Assembly: GCA_905235765.1 (NCBI GenBank)
Contig: CAJOMM010000076.1
Span: 1-5,348, forward strand
Origin: an uncultured Clostridia bacterium
GTDB lineage: Bacteria > Bacillota > Clostridia > Christensenellales > Borkfalkiaceae
Length of the DNA stretch: 5,348 nt
Direction: 5' to 3'
This document shows positions 1 to 5,090 of the stretch, in pieces. The translations under genes and the position numbers were made by a program. How positions within the stretch are numbered: position 1 is the first letter of the stretch; each line of letters begins with the position of its first letter. The notes beneath the pieces are model-generated. The model was not told the DNA's origin. It made no database searches and worked only from the letters and a program-made list of their open reading frames with translations.

Positions 1-38
1 GAAGCGGTCGGATAAAAACCCCGTTGAGGATTAGAATA

Positions 39-491
39 ATGTTAGAAGTTGGGATGAAAGCGCCGCAGTTTACTTTGCCGGATAAAAACGGGAATATGGT
101 TTCTTTGTCCGATTTTCTCGGGAGAAAAGTCGTTCTGTATTTTTACCCTAAGGACAACACGCCCGGTTGCACGAGACAGGCGTGCGCATTTGCGCTGAAA
201 AACAAAGCAATCGAAAATAAAAACGCGGTGGTTATAGGTATCAGCAAAGACAGCGTAAATTCGCACTTGAATTTTGCTACCAAATACAATTTGCCGTTTG
301 TTTTGCTTTCGGATACGGAACTTTCGGCAATAAAAGCATACGGCGTTTGGCAAGAGAAAAAGTTGTACGGGAAAGTCAGCATGGGCGTTGTGAGGACGAC
401 GTTCTTAATCGACGAACAGGGAACCGTTCAAGCGGTTATGCCAAAGGTAAAACCCGACACCAACGCCGACGAAATTTTGGCGTTATTATAA
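39..491 (+). CDS. bcp: thioredoxin-dependent thiol peroxidase, BCP/PrxQ-type peroxiredoxin
   Basis: This is a cytoplasmic peroxiredoxin of 150 residues, the normal length for the BCP/PrxQ group, which reduces hydrogen peroxide and organic hydroperoxides using thioredoxin. The sequence shows the peroxidatic motif TPGCT with Cys44, and a second Cys five residues later (Cys49), the spacing typical of atypical 2-Cys PrxQ enzymes. YFYPKDNTPGC (34-44), VIGISKDS and RTTFLID with its conserved Arg are family blocks. I chose ATG at 39 because an AGGA (26-29) lies about 9 nt upstream; the frame can be opened at TTG 24, but that would put the ribosome binding site inside the gene. An upstream gene probably ends just before it, so it may be the last gene of an operon. 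The family call is secure; peroxide specificity is inferred from the family. Confidence 0.93.
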   Translation: MLEVGMKAPQFTLPDKNGNMVSLSDFLGRKVVLYFYPKDNTPGCTRQACAFALKNKAIENKNAVVIGISKDSVNSHLNFATKYNLPFVLLSDTELSAIKAYGVWQEKKLYGKVSMGVVRTTFLIDEQGTVQAVMPKVKPDTNADEILALL

Positions 492-559
492 TGGCAATGC
501 GGAAAATAATAAAATAAAACATTTGATAATCGGCATCCGTATATTTTATTTGTGAAATC

Positions 560-578
560 AAACGCATAGCGCGTTTTT
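560..578 (+). terminator. weak hairpin with T-run before the flavin reductase gene
   Basis: AAACGC (560-565), a 5-nt loop and GCGTTT (571-576) form a 6-bp stem running into five T (574-578). This resembles a weak intrinsic terminator for the peroxiredoxin transcript. It lies directly against the GGGGGAG ribosome binding site (579-585) of the next gene, so it could equally be an attenuator or have no function. The stem is short and half of it is A-T pairs. Confidence 0.3.
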
Positions 579-590
579 GGGGGAGATTTA

Positions 591-1134
591 ATGTTTAAAG
601 ATTTGGGCGTTATTCCGGCGATATATCCTATGCCGGTTTTAATGGTCGCCGCTTACGACGATAACGGAAAGGTAAACGTTATGAACGTTGCGTGGGGACA
701 AATCTGCGACATGGATAAAGTAATTCTCTTTTTGGGGGAAGAAAGAAAAACCCTTAAAAACATTAAAATAAGCAACGCTTTTTCCGTTGCTATAGCAGAT
801 CGTTGACGCGGCGGATTTTTTCGGAATCGAAAGCGGTAATAACACACAAGACAAGTTTGAGCGGACGGGGTATCACGCGGTTAAAAGCGATAAAGTAAAC
901 GCGCCTTTTATTCAGGAATTTCCTGTTACTATGGAATGTGAACTCGTTGAAATCGTAAACACCGAAAACGTTTTCGGTATAGTCGGAAAGATAGTAAACG
1001 TAAAAGCAGACGAAAAAGTATTAGACGAGAAAGGGAAAGTAGACGTAATGAAATTACAGGCGTTATCCTTCGATCAATTCCGAAACGATTATTACGTAAC
1101 CGATAAAAAAGTCGCTAAAGCGTTTTCCGTTTAA
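591..1134 (+). pseudogene. flavin reductase family protein, broken by an internal frameshift
   Basis: Two consecutive frames together give one flavin-reductase-like (FMN-binding split-barrel) protein of about 181 residues, close to the usual 180-190. The first part (591-806, 71 codons) starts at ATG after a strong GGGGGAG and carries PMPVLMVAAYDDNGKVNVMN and a block ending NAFSVAIADR, then hits TGA. The second part is in the +1 frame from about 802: DFFGIESGN, DKFERTGYHAVKS, EEF-like FPVTMECELVEI, VNVKADEKVLDEKGKVD, and FDQFRNDYY up to TAA 1132-1134. The break is a net loss of 3n+2 bases (or one extra base) between 793 and 806; compared with remembered relatives a couple of residues after IADR seem missing, which favours a small deletion. 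Relatives bind FMN and may act as NAD(P)H-flavin reductases, mostly without a known substrate. A sequencing error cannot be excluded, in which case the gene is intact. Confidence 0.85.
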
Positions 1135-1167
1135 TCAACAAATAAACAATTTTATAAAATACAAAAG

Positions 1168-1308
1168 ATGAAAAATAAAAAGAAATTTTACGTCGCACCT
1201 TATTTTATGATTATAATAACGGGAGGCGACGTATTTTTGTCCAGCGCAGAAATCGACGAACACGATCAAGATAATATTGGGGAAGATATATTTTGGTGGG
1301 GAATATGA
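1168..1308 (+). CDS. small hypothetical protein, 47-residue-class ORF with YVAP...GGDV motif
   Basis: An open frame of 46 residues plus stop starts at ATG 1168. It has a basic N-terminus (MKNKKKFYVAP), a short hydrophobic stretch FMIIITGGDVFLSS, then an acidic tail (SAEIDEHDQDNIGED) ending in the aromatic IFWWGI. The pattern of a basic start, Y-V-A-P, beta-branched residues, then G-D-V and a Ser/Thr cluster resembles short proteins of unknown function that I have seen often in Clostridia; this is recollection, not a search. Its TGA overlaps the ATG of the following secreted protein gene (ATGA, 1305-1308), indicating translational coupling. No good ribosome binding site precedes ATG 1168. A GGGAGG at 1221-1226 could instead serve a TTG at 1237, which would give a 23-residue product. 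There is no hydrophobic segment long enough for a classical signal peptide. I cannot assign a function. Confidence 0.5.
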   Translation: MKNKKKFYVAPYFMIIITGGDVFLSSAEIDEHDQDNIGEDIFWWGI

Positions 1309-2607
1309 TAAAAATAATAAAACTTATTATTGTTTTGGCGGCGGTATTTTTCGTGCTTACGTTTCCGAATTACGCCGTCGAAATCCCCCTTTCTGTATAA
1401 CGGCGACTTAAACGATTACACTGAAGAAGAAGGTCTTTTATTCAATACTTATTATATTACCGGCTGGAATTCCGACGATGGCGCGGTAGTCAACTCAAGC
1501 GATAAAAGCAATTTTTGTTTTACGGTAATAGGGGAAAGAGCCGTTATATTTTATCAGTACGAAGTCTCTTTACCGAAAGGAAGCTACTTTTTCGGCGTAA
1601 GCCTAAAAACTTCCGAAGAAGCTTCCGTCAGATTTTTACTCGGAGATAACTACGTTTCCGAACTTGTCGGCGTCGGAGATACGGGCGGCGAATTCAAAAA
1701 AATCGGAACGGTTATGAGCGTGCTTTCCGGAAGTTATTCGTTTTCGATGGAGATAGTAAACGGCGGAGTGTGTTACGTCGACGACGTCGTTATTACCGAA
1801 TTCGTTTCGCCACCGACGGAAAGTGAGTGTCTGACAATCGAAAGAGGGGCGTATTTAAGACTTAATTCGGAACATCCCGGGTTAAGGTTTTGCGGAAGAG
1901 TTGACAAAAATTATTACGATTTTTATAAGTCGGAATATGAGGGCGCAGAGGTTGGCATAATAATCGTTCCGTACGACTATCTTTCCGATTGCGCGTATTT
2001 TACCGTAGCAGAATTGTCTTCACACGGGTTGAATTATCAGGAGATAGCCGCGAATATTTGGAATAACAACCCCGACTCGGACGGTTATTACGGTTTCAAC
2101 TGCGCGCTAGTGGATATTTATCCGTTTAACGTGGACAGGGCTTTTGCGGCGAGAACTTATATGAAATATATCGAGGACGGGTCCGTTAAGTACGTTTACG
2201 GAGCGTTTGACGCCTCGGAAAACGTAAGGTCGGTTTGCGGAGTTGCGAACGCCGCTAAAAATTCCGATTACGATAGTTTTAACTCGGTACAAAAAGAGGT
2301 GATCGATTATTTCTGTAACGCGGTAGAAACCGTCGTTGTTTCCGCTTATGACAACACCGGTTTCGGGGAATACACCTATTACTTTAACTCGGAAAGCGAA
2401 GGTTATGCCGTTATTTCATACTCTTTATCCGAAAACGTCAGTCTCACGACGATACGCGCCGAGTCTGGCGGCGACTCTAAAGTCGTAACTTTTAACGCAT
2501 TTGAGGTCGGGAAAGGGGCTGCGGGAATTACGTTTTGCTTAAACGAAAATCCGTTGACCTCGCCGATTTTGGATTTAACAATCAAAATTTATAAAAACTA
2601 CAAATAA
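1305..2607 (+). CDS. secreted multidomain protein of unknown function, frameshifted at the signal peptide junction
   Basis: ATG 1305 opens a clear signal peptide (MIKIIKLIIVLAAVFFVLTF, probable cleavage after PNYA, residue 24). That frame stops at TAA 1398-1400, while the mature protein continues in the +1 frame from about 1390 to TAA 2605-2607. Removing one C from the run CCCCC (1385-1389) joins them into a 433-residue protein. In repaired numbering, residues 30-165 look like a carbohydrate-binding or galactose-binding-like beta sandwich (YNGDLNDY, ITGWNSDDG, and the closing block CYVDDVVITEF). Residues 178-323 (GAYLRLN, GLRF, VGIIIVPYDYL, ENVRSVCGVANAA) match a domain I recognise from many Clostridia surface proteins but whose function is unknown. 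The last 90 residues are strand-rich. No catalytic motif, LPXTG, dockerin or membrane anchor is visible. Without repair only an unexported product from an in-frame TTG would be possible. Confidence 0.75.
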
Positions 2608-2647
2608 AAACTCTGCCGAAAGAGTCAACTCTTTCGGCAGAGTTTTT
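2606..2647. terminator. strong bidirectional intrinsic terminator
   Basis: A perfect 14-bp stem, CTCTGCCGAAAGAG (2611-2624) with its complement at 2629-2642, closes a TCAA loop. It is flanked by five A on the left and five T on the right, so it works as a Rho-independent terminator on both strands. It starts at the stop codon of the secreted protein gene and ends 11 nt from the stop of the convergent scaffold gene, so it separates the two transcripts. Confidence 0.95.
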
Positions 2648-2658
2648 GTAATTAAATA

Positions 2659-3030
2659 TTATTTTGCTTGTTTAGAACGGTAATCGTCGATAGCCTTTTT
2701 TATGGCTTCTTCCGCGAGCACCGAACAATGTATCTTCTGCGCCGGAAGTCCGCCTAAAGTGTCTATTACCTTTTTATTGGTTACTTTAAGCGCTTCTTCT
2801 ATCGTCATGCCTTTTATCATTTCGGTAGCGGTGGAACTTGTCGCGATAGCGGCGGCGCATCCGAAAGTTTTGAACTTTGCGTCTTTTATTACGTCGTTCT
2901 CAATTCGAAGCGTTATTTGCATTATATCGCCGCACACTTCGTTTCCGACGGTTCCTATGCCGTCCGGATTTTCAATTTCGCCTACGTTTTTGGGGTTTTG
3001 AAAAACGTCCATTACTTTTTCGTTATACAT
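2659..3030 (-). CDS. iscU: Fe-S cluster assembly scaffold protein, IscU/NifU N-terminal type
   Basis: This 123-residue cytoplasmic scaffold receives sulfur from the adjacent desulfurase and assembles Fe-S clusters for transfer to apoproteins. The three ligand cysteines are present: Cys33 with Asp35 (VCGD), Cys58 (FGCAAAIA) and Cys102 (KIHCS, with His101). LPAQK at 95-99 corresponds to the LPPVK HscA-binding site of enterobacterial IscU, though no HscA/HscB gene is in the window. It has only the IscU domain, with no C-terminal Nfu domain. PKNVGEIENPDGIGTVGN near the start is typical of Clostridia NifU-like proteins. The ATG is preceded by AAGGAGA, which lies within the end of the desulfurase gene; the two genes overlap by 8 nt and are certainly cotranscribed. 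In databases it may be named nifU; the scaffold role is secure. Confidence 0.95.
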   Translation of the reverse strand: MYNEKVMDVFQNPKNVGEIENPDGIGTVGNEVCGDIMQITLRIENDVIKDAKFKTFGCAAAIATSSTATEMIKGMTIEEALKVTNKKVIDTLGGLPAQKIHCSVLAEEAIKKAIDDYRSKQAK

Positions 3031-4210
3031 TTTTAATTTCTCCTTCAGGTTTAAATAACGGCGACATACTTCTCAATCTTTCTACTGCCGCCTTTAGTAC
3101 TTCAACAGCGTAATCCACTTCTTCCAAGGTGTTGTGTTTTCCGAACGAAAACCTTATCGACCCGTGCGCCAGACCTTCGGGCAAACCCAAAGCAAGTAAC
3201 ACGTGCGAAGGCTCCAGCGAACCGGATGAACAGGCGGAACCGGAAGATACCGCTATTCCGGCAAGGTCCAATGAAAACAGTATGGATTCTCCTTCGATAT
3301 ACTTGAAAGAAAAATCCGCATTGGCAGGAAGCCGTCCTTCCTTTCTCGGCCCGTTCAGTTTTACGTACGGAACTTCCGCCAAAACTCTGTCGATAAAATG
3401 ATCGCGTAGAGAACTTACGTATTCGAAATTTTTGTCCATATCTCTATCTGCGATTTTAAACGCTTCCGCAAAGCCTACAACGCCTGCAACGTTAGTCGTT
3501 CCTCCGCGTTTCATACGCTCCTGATGACCGCCGGTTATAATGCTTTCTATGGAAAGCCCAGTTCTTATATACAGCGCGCCGACGCCTTTCGGACCGTAGA
3601 TCTTGTGCGAACTCATACTCATAAGGTCCACGCCGAGGTCTTTGACGTCTATTTTCAATACGCCTGCCGCCTGTACGGCGTCCGTGAAACATATCGCGCC
3701 GTGTTCGTGCGCAATCTTCGCTATTTCCTTTATTGGTTCTATGGTGCCGACTTCGTTATTTGCCATCATGCAGCCGATAAACGTGGTGTCGGGGCGAATA
3801 ATGGATTTCAGATGTTCTAAGTCTACGAATCCGTATTCGTCTACCTTCATATAGCTTATTTCAAAGCCTTCTTTTTCTAAGGCGTGCGCGGTCATAATCA
3901 TTGCCGCGTGTTCGATAGGGCTGATAATTAAGTGTTTGCCTTTTCTTTGCATTGCCCTTGCCGCGCCGCGAAACGCCCAGTTATCGCTTTCCGTCCCTCC
4001 CGAAGTAAAATACAGTTCGTTAGGTCTGCAATTTATAATTTTAGCTATCGTATCGCGCGCTTCGTCAACGCCTTTTACCGCTTCACGCCCAAAGGCGTGC
4101 TGACTGTTTGCGTTGCCGTATATCTCCGTAAAATACGGCTTCATCTTGTTAAAAGCTTCTTCAGAAAGCGGCGTTGTTGCCGCGTGATCGAAATAAATGT
4201 GTTTTTCCAT
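3023..4210 (-). CDS. iscS: cysteine desulfurase, class I IscS/NifS type
   Basis: This 395-residue PLP enzyme converts L-cysteine to L-alanine and a persulfide on its active-site cysteine, supplying sulfur to the scaffold encoded next. Visible landmarks are YFDHAATTP at the N-terminus, SGGTESDN, His101 in PIEHAA, Asp177/Gln180 in FTDAVQAAG, the PLP lysine Lys203 in SSHKIYGPKG, and the catalytic Cys327 in the extended loop SSGSACSSGSLEPSHVL that defines class I enzymes. I chose ATG at 4210 rather than TTG 4222 because TTGGAGAA contains the ribosome binding site, 8 nt before the ATG. It lies 13 nt after the regulator and overlaps the scaffold by 8 nt. Clostridial homologues are labelled nifS or iscS; general Fe-S (isc-type) duty is likelier here because no nitrogen-fixation genes are seen. 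Confidence 0.96.
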   Translation of the reverse strand: MEKHIYFDHAATTPLSEEAFNKMKPYFTEIYGNANSQHAFGREAVKGVDEARDTIAKIINCRPNELYFTSGGTESDNWAFRGAARAMQRKGKHLIISPIEHAAMIMTAHALEKEGFEISYMKVDEYGFVDLEHLKSIIRPDTTFIGCMMANNEVGTIEPIKEIAKIAHEHGAICFTDAVQAAGVLKIDVKDLGVDLMSMSSHKIYGPKGVGALYIRTGLSIESIITGGHQERMKRGGTTNVAGVVGFAEAFKIADRDMDKNFEYVSSLRDHFIDRVLAEVPYVKLNGPRKEGRLPANADFSFKYIEGESILFSLDLAGIAVSSGSACSSGSLEPSHVLLALGLPEGLAHGSIRFSFGKHNTLEEVDYAVEVLKAAVERLRSMSPLFKPEGEIKNV

Positions 4211-4223
4211 AAATTTCTCCAAG

Positions 4224-4622
4224 TCAATATTCTCCGTCTATTATCTGCTTTATACTAATTTCATCGAGTAAATTATTTATGCCCTCGTAAAGCTTTCTCC
4301 ACACCTTGCTTGTGGGACAACATTTGCAAGAAGTGTTTTCTTTTACACACTCTATTATTTCCATATCGTCTTCCAAGGCGCGAACTATCTCTCCTACAGT
4401 TACGTTTTCCGGACTTTTTGCGAGAAAGTAACCGCCGTCTTTTCCGCGCGTCGCGGTAACTATGCCGCGCCCGGTCAGAATTCGCATTATTTTTTCGAGA
4501 TATTTCCCCGAAACGGATATATAGTTTTCAAGTACGCTGGCAGGTACCGGCGTTTCCGGATAATTTCTTCCCAAATAATAGCAGGCAAGAAGTCCGTAGT
4601 GGGTCTTAGAAGATAATTTCAT
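4224..4622 (-). CDS. Rrf2 family transcriptional regulator, IscR-like
   Basis: This 132-residue winged-helix regulator probably controls the Fe-S operon that it heads. The Rrf2 signature is clear: MKLSSKTHYGLLACYYL at the start, helix-turn-helix around residues 27-58 (VSGKYLEKIMRIL recognition region), and the wing TRGKDGGYFLAKSPE. The cysteine-bearing region (Cys92, Cys99, Cys101, Cys102, followed by PTSKVW) lies where IscR proteins bind a [2Fe-2S] cluster, but the spacing is compressed compared with the C-X5-C-X5-C of E. coli IscR. Cluster sensing is therefore likely but not certain. The start ATG has only a weak ribosome binding site. Promoter and a dyad lie just upstream, which suggests autoregulation. 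The related cysteine regulator CymR is an alternative, but it lacks such a cysteine cluster. Confidence 0.92.
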   Translation of the reverse strand: MKLSSKTHYGLLACYYLGRNYPETPVPASVLENYISVSGKYLEKIMRILTGRGIVTATRGKDGGYFLAKSPENVTVGEIVRALEDDMEIIECVKENTSCKCCPTSKVWRKLYEGINNLLDEISIKQIIDGEY

Positions 4623-4630
4623 AACTTTTT

Positions 4631-4655
4631 AATTGCAACCTTTTTGGTTGCAATT
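4631..4655. promoter_or_regulatory. inverted repeat, probable Rrf2 operator
   Basis: A perfect 10-bp inverted repeat, AATTGCAACC (4631-4640) and GGTTGCAATT (4646-4655), has a 5-nt T spacer. It begins three bases downstream of the -10 box of the regulator promoter and covers the expected transcription start, ending 8 nt before the start codon. Position and symmetry fit an autorepression operator. In RNA it would also form a hairpin in the leader. It is not followed by a T-tract on the - strand, so it is not a standard terminator. Confidence 0.6.
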
Positions 4656-4657
4656 CC

Positions 4658-4686
4658 AGTATATACCGAAATCTTTCGATAGTCAA
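4658..4686 (-). promoter_or_regulatory. sigma-A promoter of the Fe-S operon
   Basis: On the - strand, TTGACT (4686-4681) and TATACT (4663-4658) are separated by exactly 17 bp, each one base from consensus. A 12-bp palindrome, CGAAATCTTTCG (4667-4678), lies in the spacer and could be a second protein contact site. The A/T tracts upstream (4687-4722) could act as an UP element. Confidence 0.8.
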
Positions 4687-4702
4687 ACGAAAAAAAGGGT
4701 GT

Positions 4703-4722
4703 AAAAAAATTTTTTTAAAAAA
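4703..4722. other. A7-T7-A6 tract between divergent transcripts
   Basis: Seven A, seven T and six A follow one another without interruption. Such tracts bend DNA and can serve as UP elements or as sites for nucleoid proteins. It sits 16 to 36 bp upstream of the -35 box of the Fe-S operon promoter, so it may raise that promoter's activity. Function is inferred from composition and position only. Confidence 0.4.
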
Positions 4723-4740
4723 TGAATATTAGCGGCGAAA

Positions 4741-4795
4741 CGGAACATAATAAATTCTGTCGAAAGAAAACGAGGTTCCGACAAAGGTTTCGGAA
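4741..4795 (+). promoter_or_regulatory. leader with two mutually exclusive hairpins
   Basis: CGGAAC (4741-4746) can pair with GTTCCG (4775-4780). TTCCGA (4776-4781) can instead pair with TCGGAA (4790-4795), so the two stems compete for the same bases. The region lies 28 nt upstream of a small ORF with a strong ribosome binding site. This could be a simple conformational switch, or chance in short 6-bp stems. No known riboswitch core was recognised and no convincing promoter was found upstream. Confidence 0.3.
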
Positions 4796-4823
4796 TAAGT
4801 TTTTCAAGACTAACGGAGGAGAT

Positions 4824-4889
4824 ATGAAAACAAACAAAAACAAGGCTTGTACCAAGTCTACGAAGAGAAACGTAAAAGATTGCAAATAA
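4824..4889 (+). CDS. very small Lys-rich ORF, 21 residues
   Basis: ATG 4824 follows GGAGGAG (4815-4821) at near-ideal spacing, and the frame runs 21 codons to TAA. The peptide is MKTNKNKACTKSTKRNVKDC plus a final Lys: seven Lys and one Arg, no hydrophobic segment, and two cysteines (positions 9 and 20). It lies alone in a 468-bp gap between the Fe-S operon and the macrodomain gene, with its own downstream terminator, so it seems to be an independent short transcript. I have an impression of Lys/Asn/Ser/Thr-rich Cys-containing peptides of this kind in Firmicutes but cannot name a family. It may be a real microprotein, or the ribosome-binding part of a small regulatory RNA. The strong ribosome binding site is the best evidence for translation. 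Confidence 0.5.
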   Translation: MKTNKNKACTKSTKRNVKDCK

Positions 4890-4907
4890 TTACGAATAGT
4901 TTCGTAA
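4890..4907 (+). repeat. 7-bp hairpin after the small ORF
   Basis: TTACGAA (4890-4896) and TTCGTAA (4901-4907) form a perfect 7-bp stem with a TAGT loop, starting one base after the small ORF stop codon. It has no T-run, so it is not a terminator by itself; it may stabilise the transcript's 3' part. Confidence 0.4.
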
Positions 4908-4914
4908 AAAGTTC

Positions 4915-4941
4915 AGATCAAAAACGTTTTTATTAAGATCT
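4915..4941. repeat. nested inverted repeat, function unknown
   Basis: AGATC (4915-4919) and GATCT (4937-4941) enclose the perfect palindrome AAAAACGTTTTT (4920-4931). The arrangement is symmetric but A/T-rich, and the inner palindrome has no loop. It could be a binding site or chance. Confidence 0.25.
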
Positions 4942-4946
4942 CAACC

Positions 4947-4976
4947 AAAAAAGGCTTTGAATTTCAAAGCCTTTTT
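4947..4976. terminator. intrinsic terminator, bidirectional
   Basis: GGCTTTGA (4953-4960) pairs with TCAAAGCC (4964-4971) around an ATT loop, with six A before and five T after the stem. It is a good Rho-independent terminator on either strand. On the + strand it ends the short transcript carrying the 21-residue ORF and insulates the macrodomain gene promoter. Confidence 0.88.
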
Positions 4977-5021
4977 ACTTTTGCCGAAAATTTTTCGCCG
5001 AACGGGAAGGTTAATAAATTA

Positions 5022-5050
5022 TTGACATAATATCTTTATAATATTATACT
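5022..5050 (+). promoter_or_regulatory. sigma-A promoter of the macrodomain hydrolase gene
   Basis: TTGACA (5022-5027) is a perfect -35 box and TATACT (5045-5050) a near-perfect -10 box, with a 17-bp spacer. Transcription should start near 5057, leaving a leader of about 34 nt. A 12-bp palindrome TATAATATTATA (5037-5048) overlaps the -10 box and might be an operator. Confidence 0.85.
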
Positions 5051-5090
5051 TATCGTGTAAGAACGTTAACGCAAATAATAAGGTTTTAAT

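Noticed and set aside
1..34. Possible 3' end of an upstream gene, in frame 2 with TAG 32-34 or in frame 1 with TAA 13-15.
   Set aside because: Only about ten codons are present and neither frame gives a recognisable protein end, so no gene can be supported.
24..38. TTG start giving five extra residues to the peroxiredoxin.
   Set aside because: It overlaps the AGGA ribosome binding site, and family members begin close to the ATG at 39.
523..551. Promoter TTGATA with TTTATT upstream of the flavin reductase gene.
   Set aside because: The -10 match is poor at normal spacing in an A/T-rich stretch.
1330..1389. TTG start for the secreted protein in the frame of its mature part.
   Set aside because: The resulting N-terminus (MFWRRYFSCLRF) is the out-of-frame reading of the signal peptide coding region and has no ribosome binding site.
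1385..1392. Programmed ribosomal frameshift at CCCCCTTT.
   Set aside because: No stimulatory structure or known slippery arrangement was recognised, and placing it between a signal peptide and its protein has no precedent I can name; mutation, error or phase variation are simpler.
3524..3854. Open frames on the + strand opposite the cysteine desulfurase gene (also 3129-3401 and 3932-4258).
   Set aside because: They are antisense shadows of a strongly conserved gene, with no ribosome binding sites and no protein-like motifs.
4211..4222. TTG start giving four extra residues to the cysteine desulfurase.
   Set aside because: The TTGGAG is the ribosome binding site for ATG 4210.
4985..4997. CGAAAA-T-TTTTCG palindrome upstream of the macrodomain promoter.
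   Set aside because: Too short and A/T-rich to separate from chance, and it is outside the promoter core.
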